Assembly (NCBI GenBank): GCA_937899835.1
Contig: CALCCE010000138.1
Coordinates: 124,001 to 188,000, forward strand
DNA: 64,000 nt
Origin: an uncultured Flavobacteriales bacterium
GTDB taxonomy: Bacteria; Bacteroidota; Bacteroidia; Flavobacteriales_G; Salibacteraceae
Reading direction: 5' to 3'
Numbering within the stretch: position 1 is the stretch's first letter; every line of letters starts with the position of its first letter. Below the pieces are notes generated by a model. The model did no database searches and was not told the DNA's origin. It worked only from the letters and a program-made list of their open reading frames with translations. Positions 26,638 through 35,633 of the stretch are shown piece by piece. The position numbers and the translations under genes were made by a program.

Positions 26638-28194
26638 TTACAAATTGCCCGAAACATGGGAAAGGGATTGCGAGTTGGAGTTCTCTGCCGACGACTTCGG
26701 TGCAATCAATTGAAAAACCGCTACTTCCTCTTGTTGAAGAGTTGCTTTTACTACAAAATGGGCTTCGATCCACGCTTTATCTTCCGGGTAGTTGGCAATG
26801 GCCCAATCTCCCGGTTTTAACGCTTCTAAAGGCTTAGATTCAAAGTCTTTACCCATGGCACGGAGGGACTTAAGGTAGTATTCATTGACATGGGGATACT
26901 TTGGTGCAACCACTACTCCTTGATCTAACTCTAATTGCCCCCTTTGAACGGTTCTCAAAAAGTAGGCGATGGCATAAACGGGTTTGTCCCAGTGCACTTC
27001 CTGAGGATGATAGGTGCGCTCTACGGCCATTGCATAGGGGTAAGCCAGTGAAATAATGAGCAACAAACTACACAGTGCCCACCTGCCTGGGTACCGCTGA
27101 AAGAAGCTGAACAACTGCCCGATCTTCGCCACCACTACCCATAAGAAGGTAGCCACCAAAGCCGCCATCCATGGAAAGGCCGGTGTATCGTACCATTGGA
27201 TTTTGGTCTGCCCGCCGGATATCACTAAAAAGAAGGTAATTGCTGCCAGCACCGAAAACCAGGTAAAACGCTGCATGGGCCCCTTGGTGCCAAAAATTCC
27301 TGAAAGTGCTCCCAGTGGCACCATGAGCAGTACCAACCAATGCCAACGTCCTTCAATCCAATTGCTGAAATAGAAGCCAAATGGCGCCTGGTGACCTTCC
27401 AGCTTTTGCAGGTATCGCCCTCCCAACTCATTGTTCCAAACCGCCTCCAAATAGCCTGAAGCAGCCCCTTCGCGCAAGCCGTAATAGGCGGCAATTATCC
27501 CAATGAAAAGGCCGAAAGCGGCATATAAACCCGGAGTTTTAAGTAGGCTGAACAACTGTTTTCGCGCAATGGAATAAAGCAAGAATGCAGGAGCAAACAT
27601 CAACCCTGCTACGCCTTTGGTGAGCACCGCACAGGCCAAGGAGAAGAAAGTAAGGAACACCCATTTTTGGCGTCTTTTGCCTTGATTTTCCAAGGCTAAA
27701 AACCAAGCCAGACCAGCCAAAGTAGTGAAAAGCGTGAGCGGAACATCATAGTCTCCGGTTCGGGAAGTATGCCAGCCCACAAACCCGGGGATGGTTACCA
27801 ATACCATGGCAGCCGCAAATCCCCAAAAAGGAGATTGCAGCTGTTTCCAACCAAAACGAAACAAGGAATAACACAAGAACAGGGCGGTGAGGGCTACCGG
27901 GATTCGAAAGGCCAACTCTGTCCATCCCAGGCATTGAAACCCGATAGCTTGCCACCAGATGAGCAGCGGGGGCTTGGTGCTCCACAAATCGGGTTCTCCT
28001 TCGTAGTGCGTTACCAAGGCATTCCCATTTTCGGCCATTTCAATGGCACTGATCACCAGTCGGGCTTCGTCCCACATGCGAATTACCCATCCATCCAAAT
28101 GTTGAAACAAAGGGAAGTAGAGCAAACCCAACAACAGGAGGGTAAGTCCAATCAATTGGAGCACGCGGGGCGACAATGCAAGATTTCTTTTCAC
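26638..28194 (-). CDS. GT39 / ArnT-like membrane glycosyltransferase
   Basis: 518 residues with about 11 predicted membrane helices. The first periplasmic loop MWDEARLVISAIEMAENG contains the acidic DE pair of the GT-C (PMT_2) family, and WSTKPPLLIWWQAIG the KPP signature of ArnT-like enzymes, which transfer a sugar from a polyprenyl-phosphate donor to lipid or protein at the outer face of the inner membrane. The soluble C-terminal region (residues 390-518) is short. The acceptor cannot be told. A -7-like element (TAACTTTA) lies near 28257-28264, giving a leader of about 60 nt. Confidence 0.85.
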   Translation of the reverse strand: MKRNLALSPRVLQLIGLTLLLLGLLYFPLFQHLDGWVIRMWDEARLVISAIEMAENGNALVTHYEGEPDLWSTKPPLLIWWQAIGFQCLGWTELAFRIPVALTALFLCYSLFRFGWKQLQSPFWGFAAAMVLVTIPGFVGWHTSRTGDYDVPLTLFTTLAGLAWFLALENQGKRRQKWVFLTFFSLACAVLTKGVAGLMFAPAFLLYSIARKQLFSLLKTPGLYAAFGLFIGIIAAYYGLREGAASGYLEAVWNNELGGRYLQKLEGHQAPFGFYFSNWIEGRWHWLVLLMVPLGALSGIFGTKGPMQRFTWFSVLAAITFFLVISGGQTKIQWYDTPAFPWMAALVATFLWVVVAKIGQLFSFFQRYPGRWALCSLLLIISLAYPYAMAVERTYHPQEVHWDKPVYAIAYFLRTVQRGQLELDQGVVVAPKYPHVNEYYLKSLRAMGKDFESKPLEALKPGDWAIANYPEDKAWIEAHFVVKATLQQEEVAVFQLIAPKSSAENSNSQSLSHVSGNL

Positions 28195-28364
28195 AGGTAT
28201 TCAAGGATGAATCGATGCCAAAACGGCATTCCTAATCTCCAAAGACGTAAAACTGCTAAAGTTAGTATTTGTAGCTCTTTTCAGCGAGGCCGCATCCCCC
28301 CAACCGTGTAACATTTCGCAATGGCCGAACGTAAATATTGGGCCTAATTTAAAGTCCCAGTGAT

Positions 28365-28772
28365 ATGGAATTGATATTTGAAAACGTACATGGAGGCGTT
28401 CGGTATGACCGAAAACGTCAGATTTTACAGTACAAATTTGTAGGAATGGTCCGACCGGAACTGGTGAAAGAAGTGACCGGAGCAGGCCTAAAATTTGCTG
28501 CAACAAACAAAGTAACCGGGTCTACTGCCGACCTGTCTGAGTTGAGTGGAACATTTACTGCTTTGAATGACTATCTCATCAATGAGTATTTTCCACCCAT
28601 GATTCAAAAGGGCCTCATTTGCCATGCGATCATCGTGCCTCACGACATTTTTACCCGTTTTGCGGCCAACGCACTGCTTCAACGCATGGGTGATTTTACG
28701 ATGCGTACGTTTGACAACGATGTGGATGCCATCCAATGGGTGCATGAAATGATTGGGGTGCCAGTGTCGTAG
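28365..28772 (+). CDS. STAS/SEC14-like small protein
   Basis: 135 residues, no signal peptide. The order of strands and helices (LQYKFVGMV, a buried TADLSELSG strand, a long amphipathic helix LNDYLINEYFPPMI, ICHAIIVPHDIFTRFAANA) resembles SpoIIAA/STAS-like Bacteroidota proteins used as small regulatory or lipid-binding modules. No phosphorylatable Ser in the anti-sigma-antagonist position can be assigned with confidence. Single gene with its own terminator. Confidence 0.55.
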   Translation: MELIFENVHGGVRYDRKRQILQYKFVGMVRPELVKEVTGAGLKFAATNKVTGSTADLSELSGTFTALNDYLINEYFPPMIQKGLICHAIIVPHDIFTRFAANALLQRMGDFTMRTFDNDVDAIQWVHEMIGVPVS

Positions 28773-28798
28773 AAGATCGAACCAACAACAAAACCAGG

Positions 28799-28833
28799 AA
28801 GGTGTACTTGAAATTTAACGGTACACCTTTTTT
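28799..28833 (+). terminator. rho-independent terminator overlapping the convergent gene
   Basis: AAGGTGTAC/GTACACCTT, a perfect 9-bp stem with a 13-nt loop, is followed by T6. It ends the STAS-like gene and overlaps the last codons of the minus-strand lipoprotein gene. Confidence 0.85.
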
Positions 28834-29195
28834 ATTTGGCGCGCTTCCAACATCAACAAACTTCCTTCAATCGAAATAGGCTGGGCCAAAGCTGCTTTAA
28901 AGTAACCTTGCACCCATACCCTGGATGCGGCTACATCCCCATCAAAACCTTCTTCACGGTGAAACTGAGTATTGGAAGCAGCATAATAAACCGTTCCGTT
29001 CTTCACCGAGTCCACCCGCCAAAGTTGGTAGGGAAACTCAGCATCATCGGTTTCTACTAACCACAGATCATGCTTTTGAGGCTGGTTCAACCATGCTCGG
29101 TATTGGTCGTTGCTCCCTCCGCAGGCCATAAGCGTTAGCATTAGCAAAGACCAGCCCATGGTTGCCAACCGGGCACATTTGGTTTGGTAAAACAT
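28815..29195 (-). CDS. hypothetical lipoprotein
   Basis: 126 residues from the ATG at 29195 (a second ATG at 29159 is possible; the frame opens at 29246). The lipobox is LTLMAC followed by GGSND. The mature part (LWLVETDDAEFPYQLWRVDSV; RVWVQGYFKAALAQPISIEG) looks like one beta domain. No known family. The gene's 3' end carries the right arm of the opposing terminator, so the two convergent genes share 3' sequence. Confidence 0.65.
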   Translation of the reverse strand: MFYQTKCARLATMGWSLLMLTLMACGGSNDQYRAWLNQPQKHDLWLVETDDAEFPYQLWRVDSVKNGTVYYAASNTQFHREEGFDGDVAASRVWVQGYFKAALAQPISIEGSLLMLEARQIKKVYR

Positions 29196-29309
29196 ATCGT
29201 CAAGCACCTTTCCTTCAAACCTATTGGATTCCACCTGATATTCCAAGGTTTATTTGTGCAGGATGAACGAAAACCGCCAGTGAACTGTTAGGGAGGCAAA
29301 GTCAAGTAC

Positions 29310-29936
29310 ATGGAAGCAGCAGTTGGTCGTCCGGATTTTGCAGATATCGAAAGCGGTGCTGAGTTCAACCGATGGTACTGGCTAAAGGAAGAAATGGCTG
29401 CCATTTGCAAGATGTGCGGCCTTCCGGCCAACGGAAAAAAATTTGACCTACGCGACAGGATCATGTATGCTTTGGACCACAACGGAGCGGTGATGCCTAC
29501 CCGTAAGCCTCCCCGTAAGCGGTCTAAATTTAAATGGGCCAGTGCTCCCCTTTCTACCGAAACGATCATCACCGACAATGTTTCTTTCGGCCCTAACTTC
29601 AGAGGTTTTATGACCGGACAAATTGGGGCAAAGTTTGTTTGCCACAGCGATTTCATGGACTGGGTACGCGAAAACCACGGCAAAACCCTGGGCGATGCGG
29701 TAGCACAATGGGAAAAGCTGGAAGCTCGAAAAAACGACCCGGAGTTTCAGCGAAAGATTGCTCAACAAAACATGTTGGCCCAATACGTCCGTGATTTTTG
29801 GAAAGACCGCCCCGAAGGTTCTTTTCAGGAGGCGCTTCGCTGCTGGAAATGGAAACGGAGACAACCGATGGTAGACGGTCGTGTAGTTTACGGCAGTGGA
29901 GATTGGGATGCTTCCGGCCTCGCACTTCAAGAATAA
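29310..29936 (+). CDS. SAP and DUF6434 domain-containing protein
   Basis: 208 residues, no export signal. Residues 25-57 (LKEEMAAICKMCGLPANGKK) form a SAP-type helix-extended-loop-helix motif that in other proteins binds DNA. Residues 70-130 (FKWASAPLSTETIITDN; GFMTGQIGAKFVCHSDFMDW; HGKTLGDAVAQWEKL) match DUF6434. The C-terminal basic segment (CWKWKRRQPMVDGRVVYG) ends the protein. Function unknown; nucleic-acid binding is inferred from SAP and basic charge. Confidence 0.7.
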   Translation: MEAAVGRPDFADIESGAEFNRWYWLKEEMAAICKMCGLPANGKKFDLRDRIMYALDHNGAVMPTRKPPRKRSKFKWASAPLSTETIITDNVSFGPNFRGFMTGQIGAKFVCHSDFMDWVRENHGKTLGDAVAQWEKLEARKNDPEFQRKIAQQNMLAQYVRDFWKDRPEGSFQEALRCWKWKRRQPMVDGRVVYGSGDWDASGLALQE

Positions 29937-30008
29937 ATCATTGCACAGGCCCAAGATCGGCCATCATAAGCAGCTTAAAATCACTCCCAAAGCCTTATTT
30001 CAAAGGGG

Positions 30009-30040
30009 TTTGCAATTGCAAAGCTTTTGATATACGTTTG
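30009..30040 (+). promoter_or_regulatory. canonical Bacteroidota promoter
   Basis: TTTG at 30009-30012, a 20-bp spacer, and TACGTTTG at 30033-30040 are exact matches to the -33 and -7 consensus. The start of transcription should be near 30046, about 60 nt before the ATG of the repeat lipoprotein at 30108. Confidence 0.75.
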
Positions 30041-30107
30041 TTAAAAGGGTCGCTTCCCAGGCGAGCCAGGAGCAACGTTCTTTTCGTACACCTAAACCCA
30101 TCACCTA

Positions 30108-30824
30108 ATGAAAATATGCAAATCTCTGGGGTGGATGGCTAGTCTCACCATTGGACTAACCATCGTTTCCTGTACTCAGGAAAACCCTGTCTATGACAGC
30201 CCGAATGACCTTCTGAACCAGCCGGGCAACGCACCAACCACTGCACCAAGCAACTACAACAACGACTTTCAACTGGTCGAGGTAGACGCTTCTACGGTTA
30301 ATCCCGAAGATGGAGCCGATCTCGTAGTTACGGGTGTTAAAGCCGAACCTCGGGTTTCGATTGAAAGTTACCTAAAGGCAAATCCAGACCTCAGCCGCGA
30401 GGAAGTGATGAAAACCCATCGCGTAGTTTCTTATGGTCCCAAAGGGGAAGCTATGATTGCACGCATCGGTTGGGTAGAAATCACTACCCCTGGTTCTACC
30501 AACCTCGGTTCGTTTATTCCAGCTGGTTATGTAGCCAGCACTGACGCCAATGGTGGTGTTGCCAGCAACGATCCGATCTACGTTGGCAAAGATTGGGAGC
30601 ACATTCCCATCGGACGCAACAAAACCAAGTACAAGCCGAAAGGATGGCTGCACATCTTGGGCGGAGATGACAATACCAAATACATCCCACCGGGCTATGA
30701 GCACATTCCGATTGGCCGGAACAAATCCAAATACAAGCCTAAAGGATGGTTACACATCTTAGGAGGACCAAACAACACCTTGTACACTCCTCCTACCAGT
30801 GATAAAACCCCTATTGGCAACTAA
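30108..30824 (+). CDS. lipoprotein with two 34-residue tandem repeats
   Basis: 238 residues. The lipobox LTIVSC (Cys23) gives an outer-membrane-type lipoprotein. A Pro/Thr/Asn linker is followed by a domain of about 110 residues, then from residue 164 two consecutive 34-residue units opening EHIPIGRNK and containing KYKPKGWLHILGG, with a third truncated start (KTPIGN) at the end. The repeats are Lys/Gly/Trp-rich and basic. No family is recognised. It is expressed from the consensus promoter at 30009-30040 and ended by the strong terminator at 30873-30927. Confidence 0.75.
   Translation: MKICKSLGWMASLTIGLTIVSCTQENPVYDSPNDLLNQPGNAPTTAPSNYNNDFQLVEVDASTVNPEDGADLVVTGVKAEPRVSIESYLKANPDLSREEVMKTHRVVSYGPKGEAMIARIGWVEITTPGSTNLGSFIPAGYVASTDANGGVASNDPIYVGKDWEHIPIGRNKTKYKPKGWLHILGGDDNTKYIPPGYEHIPIGRNKSKYKPKGWLHILGGPNNTLYTPPTSDKTPIGN
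30597..30800 (+). repeat. tandem coding repeat, 2 x 102 bp
   Basis: Two adjacent 102-bp copies (30597-30698 and 30699-30800) encode the 34-residue repeats. Their DNA differs mostly at third codon positions, so the duplication is old and the protein sequence has been kept by selection. Confidence 0.85.
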
Positions 30825-30872
30825 ATCTTAGCTATCAAGTTGCTCCTGCGCTAAAAAGCCAATAAAGTCATC

Positions 30873-30927
30873 AACGGATTGCATGCTGTTCAAAACCTGA
30901 TTTTGAGCAGCGGCAATCCGTTTTTTT
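30873..30927 (+). terminator. rho-independent terminator, long stem
   Basis: AACGGATTGC, an internal loop, then CTG-T-TCAAAA pair with TTTTGAGCAG-CG-GCAATCCGTT and run into T7. It follows the repeat lipoprotein gene and ends only 15 bp before the next start codon. Confidence 0.9.
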
Positions 30928-30941
30928 GATCTATACGCCCA

Positions 30942-32015
30942 ATGAACATCAAACCCAATTTCGTAAGCATGCTTCTATTGCTGTTGATTTCGGCCTGCCT
31001 TAGATGCAAACAGAAAACACCGGATCAACCACTCTCTTCTTTTTTCACCAACGAAGGATATATTCGAAACCTGTATCAGAACCTGGACATGGCAGACTCC
31101 ATCGCTGTTTTTGACTACCTCTACAGTCAACTGCCTCCGGAGATCACCATTTATCCGTCAGAAAGCGTTTACTATGTCCGGTTCAACCGGATGTCTAAAA
31201 CCTATAATGCCACCCTCACCTTTTACCCCCACGAACGCGACAGTGGTAGCATAGGATTTGGCTATGTTTCCCGCACGGAGCACAAATCCAGGCAAAAGTT
31301 TTACCCTGGCGAAGAAGGTGGAGCGCACAACTTTACTGCGGCTGATGGCTTTTCACTACTCAAAAAAAGCCCGCATACCTATCAAATGAGCTATCGTAGC
31401 AAACAGGTGACGGTTCACCTGCACCCATTGAAATATCCGCCATCGGCCAGCATCGCACTGGCACCGGGAGAAGAATTGATCAGCGCTACTTTTGACGAGT
31501 CGGGGCTTCAGTTTTACCTCGTTTTCAACGATAGTATCGACCGGCTCTTTTGGGTACTCAACGAAGACGAGTACGTGCCCGAAACTTTTCACCACCATTC
31601 GGAGAACGTCGTAATCGGCGATCGGACCGAGTTTGCGTTTTACCAGGATCGGGAAAACAACCGAAAAATAATGGTAGGCGTAGAAGGTCAAAACGTACTG
31701 CAAAACAATTGGTACGACGGTCCTTTCGACCATTTGCCCGATAACCTGGTGGCCAACGGGCAACTCAACCTAAAACCCTACCTCGAAAAACATTTCCCCA
31801 ACCACAAAGACAAATTGGACAAATACGGGTGGTTCACCAACAAAAACTACAAATCCAGGGTGGCCTTGGCACCCTACTCGGTCTATTTTCAAGCGTCAGA
31901 CCTCGATTTTGTGGATAGTCTGGCCGCCATCGATTCACTGCCTGCACATACTTTCCTGCGCTACATTACTTTCCAATCTTTCGATGTGCCCAAAAGCTAT
32001 TACACCGGAGAATAA
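30942..32015 (+). CDS. hypothetical lipoprotein
   Basis: 357 residues with a lipoprotein signal (MLLLLLISAC, Cys19). The mature part has no motif I recognise: a helical start (YIRNLYQNLDMADSIAVFDY), beta-rich centre (GSIGFGYVSRTEH) and a C-terminal acidic and aromatic region. There is no close promoter consensus; the terminator just upstream makes read-through from the repeat lipoprotein gene unlikely. Its stop lies 5 bp from the stop of the convergent SulP gene. Confidence 0.7.
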   Translation: MNIKPNFVSMLLLLLISACLRCKQKTPDQPLSSFFTNEGYIRNLYQNLDMADSIAVFDYLYSQLPPEITIYPSESVYYVRFNRMSKTYNATLTFYPHERDSGSIGFGYVSRTEHKSRQKFYPGEEGGAHNFTAADGFSLLKKSPHTYQMSYRSKQVTVHLHPLKYPPSASIALAPGEELISATFDESGLQFYLVFNDSIDRLFWVLNEDEYVPETFHHHSENVVIGDRTEFAFYQDRENNRKIMVGVEGQNVLQNNWYDGPFDHLPDNLVANGQLNLKPYLEKHFPNHKDKLDKYGWFTNKNYKSRVALAPYSVYFQASDLDFVDSLAAIDSLPAHTFLRYITFQSFDVPKSYYTGE

Positions 32016-32020
32016 TTGGA

Positions 32021-33550
32021 TCAGATACGGTCTACCATCACCTTGTAAGTGGGGTCTTCCACTACATTGACATCAATAATTTGCTCTGCATTGGCCAACA
32101 ATTGCAAGCAATCCGGGCTAAGGTGCTTGAGGTGAACGGTTTTTCCTACTTTTTGGTAGCGCTCCGTAATTTTATTCAATGCTTCTATGGCCGACATGTC
32201 GACCACCCTGCTTTCTTCGAAGTCGATGACAACTTCTTCCGGGTCGTTTTGAATGTCAAATTTTTCGTTAAACGCAGTGACTGAGCCAAAAAAGAGCGGT
32301 CCATAGATCTCGTAATGTTTTACGCCCTTTTCATCGATGCGCTTGCGTGCCCGAATGCGCTTGGCGTTGTCCCAGGCAAACACCAGGGCCGCGATGATTA
32401 CGCCTACCAATACGGCCAAAGCAAGGTTGTGCAGAAACACCGTGACACCGGTAACCATCACCATTACAAAAATATCGGACTTGGGCATGCGGTTGATGGT
32501 GCGCAAACTGGCCCATTCAAACGTGCCAATGGCCACCATAATCATCAAACCGGTAAGCGCGGCCATGGGCACCATTTCGATCAGGCTGGAACCGTACATG
32601 ATGAACACCAACAACATTAAAGCGGCAAAAATTCCCGATAGTCGGGCCCGGGCTCCGGCGGAGATGTTGATGAGGCTTTGTCCCAACATGGCACAACCAC
32701 CCATTCCGGAAAAAAGGCCGGAAAGGACATTGGCCACCCCTTGCGCCACTGCTTCTTTGTTGCCCCGCCCTCTGGTCTCCGTGATTTCATCGATGATGTT
32801 GAGGGTGAGCAAGCTCTCAATGAGCCCCACTCCTGCTACAATTGCAGCATAGGGAAAAATGATGGTCAGCGTTTCCCAGGAAATGGGCACTTCCGGCAGG
32901 TGAAACGGTGGAAATTCCCCTTTTATGGAAGCCATGTCACCGACAGTTTTGGTATCAATATCAAAGGCTAACACCAATCCGAATACGACCAAAATAGCTG
33001 TTAACGAAGCTGGAACTACTTTGGTGAGGCGGGGCAATCCCCAAATGATGAGCATGGTCACCAGCACTAATCCGAGCAAAACCAGGAGTGGAGTTCCGGT
33101 CAACCACGCGCCATCTTCGGTTTTAAAAATGCCGAGTTGTGCGGTAAAAATGATAATCGCTAAGCCATTGACGAAGCCAAAAATGACCGGATGGGGCACC
33201 AGACGCATGAGTTTCCCAAGGCGCAAAAATCCGGCGGCTACTTGCAGTATTCCGGCCAGAATTACGGTGGCGAAAATGTATTCTACACCGTGAGAAGCAG
33301 CGAGAGCAGCAATCACCACGGCTACCGCTCCGGTAGCTCCTGAGATCATGCCGGGCCTTCCTCCCAATATGGAAGCCACTAACCCCATTACAAATGCGGC
33401 ATACAAACCAGTAAGTGGTTCTAATCCTGCCATCAAGGCAAAAGCTACGGCTTCGGGTACCAAGGCCAGGGCAACGGTTAAACCGGAAAGGATTTCGGTT
33501 TTATAAGCTACCTTTTGGGAAAGGTCGAAGAGGTTAAAGTACTTTTTCAT
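32021..33550 (-). CDS. SulP family inorganic anion transporter
   Basis: 509 residues: about 11-12 membrane helices (residues 15-395), including the family opening GLTVALALVPEAVAFALMAG and the conserved MGGCAMLGQSLINI, then a cytoplasmic STAS domain (VVIDFEESRVVDMSAIEALN). SulP proteins carry sulfate, bicarbonate or other anions, usually with sodium or protons in bacteria; the substrate here is not determined. No carbonic anhydrase gene is adjacent. Confidence 0.9.
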   Translation of the reverse strand: MKKYFNLFDLSQKVAYKTEILSGLTVALALVPEAVAFALMAGLEPLTGLYAAFVMGLVASILGGRPGMISGATGAVAVVIAALAASHGVEYIFATVILAGILQVAAGFLRLGKLMRLVPHPVIFGFVNGLAIIIFTAQLGIFKTEDGAWLTGTPLLVLLGLVLVTMLIIWGLPRLTKVVPASLTAILVVFGLVLAFDIDTKTVGDMASIKGEFPPFHLPEVPISWETLTIIFPYAAIVAGVGLIESLLTLNIIDEITETRGRGNKEAVAQGVANVLSGLFSGMGGCAMLGQSLINISAGARARLSGIFAALMLLVFIMYGSSLIEMVPMAALTGLMIMVAIGTFEWASLRTINRMPKSDIFVMVMVTGVTVFLHNLALAVLVGVIIAALVFAWDNAKRIRARKRIDEKGVKHYEIYGPLFFGSVTAFNEKFDIQNDPEEVVIDFEESRVVDMSAIEALNKITERYQKVGKTVHLKHLSPDCLQLLANAEQIIDVNVVEDPTYKVMVDRI

Positions 33551-33724
33551 GCTCGTCGATTCAATTTCATTCCTGTACTTTCGGCCATTATCGGCCTCTT
33601 TGCAACATGAAAGCGATTTTTACGACTATTTGATCCGCCCGATTCAGTCGCTCCGCTTTTAAAATAAGCGCGCGAAAGTAGGGATTTCTTTAAATTGGAT
33701 CACCCAATAAACCAAGAATCGAGT

Positions 33725-34195
33725 ATGATCTCTCCGCTGTTTAAAAAACTGAACTACAAGGCACAAGAAGTGGTTTGCATTCTCAACGCACCCCATGAAT
33801 TTGAACCAGAATTAAGGGCCATTGAAGGTCAGGTAAAAGTCGTTTACCAACTGGATGCCAGCTGTCCACTGACGTTTTTCCTGGCTTTTGTTCAATCGCC
33901 TGAAGAAGTGGAAGCCCTGGCAACTACCGTAGCTCAACAACTGGAAGGTGATGGCATCGTTTGGTTTGCTTATCCTAAGAAGAGTTCGAAAAAATATAAA
34001 GCCAGCATCAACCGTGATGCCGGCTGGGAGAGCCTTGGTAACGAAGGTTTTGAGCCCGTAAGAGCGGTAGCCATCGATCAGGATTGGAGCGTGATGCGGT
34101 TCAGAAAGGTAGATTACATCAAAACCATGACCCGCAACCCGAAAATGATCTTATCAAAAGCGGGCAAGGCCAAAATCCAATCGGGCAAAAAGTAA
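33725..34195 (+). CDS. DUF3052-like hypothetical protein
   Basis: 156 residues from the ATG at 33725 (a TTG at 33695 is also in frame). No signal peptide. The pattern of the C-terminal half (DGIVWFAYPKKSSKKYK, GFEPVRAVAIDQDWSVMRF) follows that of DUF3052 proteins, in which a Trp-Ile/Val-x-x-x-Pro-Lys strand is followed by a late DWS-x-x-R motif. Function unknown. It is coupled to the next gene by a 4-bp gap. Confidence 0.55.
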   Translation: MISPLFKKLNYKAQEVVCILNAPHEFEPELRAIEGQVKVVYQLDASCPLTFFLAFVQSPEEVEALATTVAQQLEGDGIVWFAYPKKSSKKYKASINRDAGWESLGNEGFEPVRAVAIDQDWSVMRFRKVDYIKTMTRNPKMILSKAGKAKIQSGKK

Positions 34196-34199
34196 TGGG

Positions 34200-35630
34200 A
34201 TGCAACCGTTGGAGAAATGGATTCAGATTGGTCGATTGTTAGCCGTTTTGGGGCTTGGTCTTTTGCTCTCTTTCGCGCAAGGCATATTCGATAACAGCTG
34301 GTTTTATGCCCTTTTCCTCTGTAGCTCAATTTCCTTAGTAAGCCTTTTATTGGGCTATTTAATCCACGGTTTGATACACAACGCCTTCTCTCCATTTACC
34401 TTCCCCGGGCTGTTTGGATTACTCATTTCAGTTTCGCTTTTCGGATGTTCGTTGGCCGATGGCCAGCCAGAAAACAATCAGAAAAAATTAGAGGTGGAGT
34501 TAGATAGAACGTCCATCCCGCCAATTGCTCCGTCCAGCGAATCACTCCAAGCGCCAAGTGCAGCAATTGTTCAACCGCAAAAGGATTCCTTATCGATCCT
34601 TGTTTCCAAGGCCCTGAAAAGTCAGGAGGTGCCTCCTTATTTCAAAGAGGTGTACCGCAACAAACAGCTGATGCCTGCAAGAGACGACAGGATCATGCTT
34701 GCCTTAACGGATAGTCTGCATCGGATGGACTCTCCCCACCATTATTTCTATTTTCTGGCACTTACCTACTCCATGCGGGGTTCCGATGGTTTCTATTCAG
34801 ATGGAGTCAGCGGGAGCAGTTTTAGCTTCCTGGAAGAACACCTTGATCAATGGCTCTTCTACTCCGAACGGTCACACGATCTGGAAGAAATAGATTTTAT
34901 TTATTGGGCGCAGAGTATTGTTGGAGAGCTATTCATAAGCGAACCAAAGCCCCTGACACAAGCCCTGCAACGCCTGGACCATCAATGGGAGTCAAGGGCC
35001 GAGGACTTAGGAAAAAGTGACACCTACCGAAAGCTAAAAACACGCCTTTGGCAGGTTTTCCGAAGGGTTAAAGAAGGTAAGCCTTCCATCCCTGAACAGT
35101 TACTTCAACCCGCCGAAGTAACCACTGAAGTGCGCAAAGGGAAATTTTCAACGGCTTTTCTATCGAAACTACCCGAACTGTTCCCAGCCTACCATTCCGT
35201 AGAACTTTTCCCTCAAGTAATGGTCCTCAACTATACAGATACGGTAGAATTTCCGCAGCCTATTGCTTACAACGACACAGTATTTTTTCAAGCGGAAGGC
35301 TCCATGGAATTAGCGCTTTTCGCATTGCATCCAGGTAGTTTGGGCTATCGCATCCGATGGAAACAATCCGATGATACCTTAAGTAGCCGATCGGGAGAAA
35401 CGCACCTTCAACCGCTATTCTTCTACGGTGCAGAATCAGACACCGATCCTGAAAGTGGATTAGCTTACTTCTCAACGGAATACTTTGATGAAGGCGATAA
35501 CTGTGCTTTTTCTATCCGCATTGGGAAGCGGGAAAGTAATGGCATACGGCTGGTAAAGGTTACCAATAACTGCGAAAATTGGCTCCCGAAATTGGAATTG
35601 CAGCAAAGTCCAACGCTTGTCGAACGCTAA
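34200..35630 (+). CDS. hypothetical membrane protein
   Basis: 476 residues with three N-terminal hydrophobic segments (about residues 9-26, 34-58 and 65-83; the last ends LFGCSLADG) and a large soluble domain. The soluble part has alternating helices (PHHYFYFLALTYSMRG, LEEIDFIYWAQSIVGELF) and a beta-rich end (LGYRIRWKQSDDTLSS). No family is recognised. It starts 4 bp after the DUF3052-like gene and ends 3 bp before the convergent tetR stop. Confidence 0.7.
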   Translation: MQPLEKWIQIGRLLAVLGLGLLLSFAQGIFDNSWFYALFLCSSISLVSLLLGYLIHGLIHNAFSPFTFPGLFGLLISVSLFGCSLADGQPENNQKKLEVELDRTSIPPIAPSSESLQAPSAAIVQPQKDSLSILVSKALKSQEVPPYFKEVYRNKQLMPARDDRIMLALTDSLHRMDSPHHYFYFLALTYSMRGSDGFYSDGVSGSSFSFLEEHLDQWLFYSERSHDLEEIDFIYWAQSIVGELFISEPKPLTQALQRLDHQWESRAEDLGKSDTYRKLKTRLWQVFRRVKEGKPSIPEQLLQPAEVTTEVRKGKFSTAFLSKLPELFPAYHSVELFPQVMVLNYTDTVEFPQPIAYNDTVFFQAEGSMELALFALHPGSLGYRIRWKQSDDTLSSRSGETHLQPLFFYGAESDTDPESGLAYFSTEYFDEGDNCAFSIRIGKRESNGIRLVKVTNNCENWLPKLELQQSPTLVER

Positions 35631-35633
35631 GCC

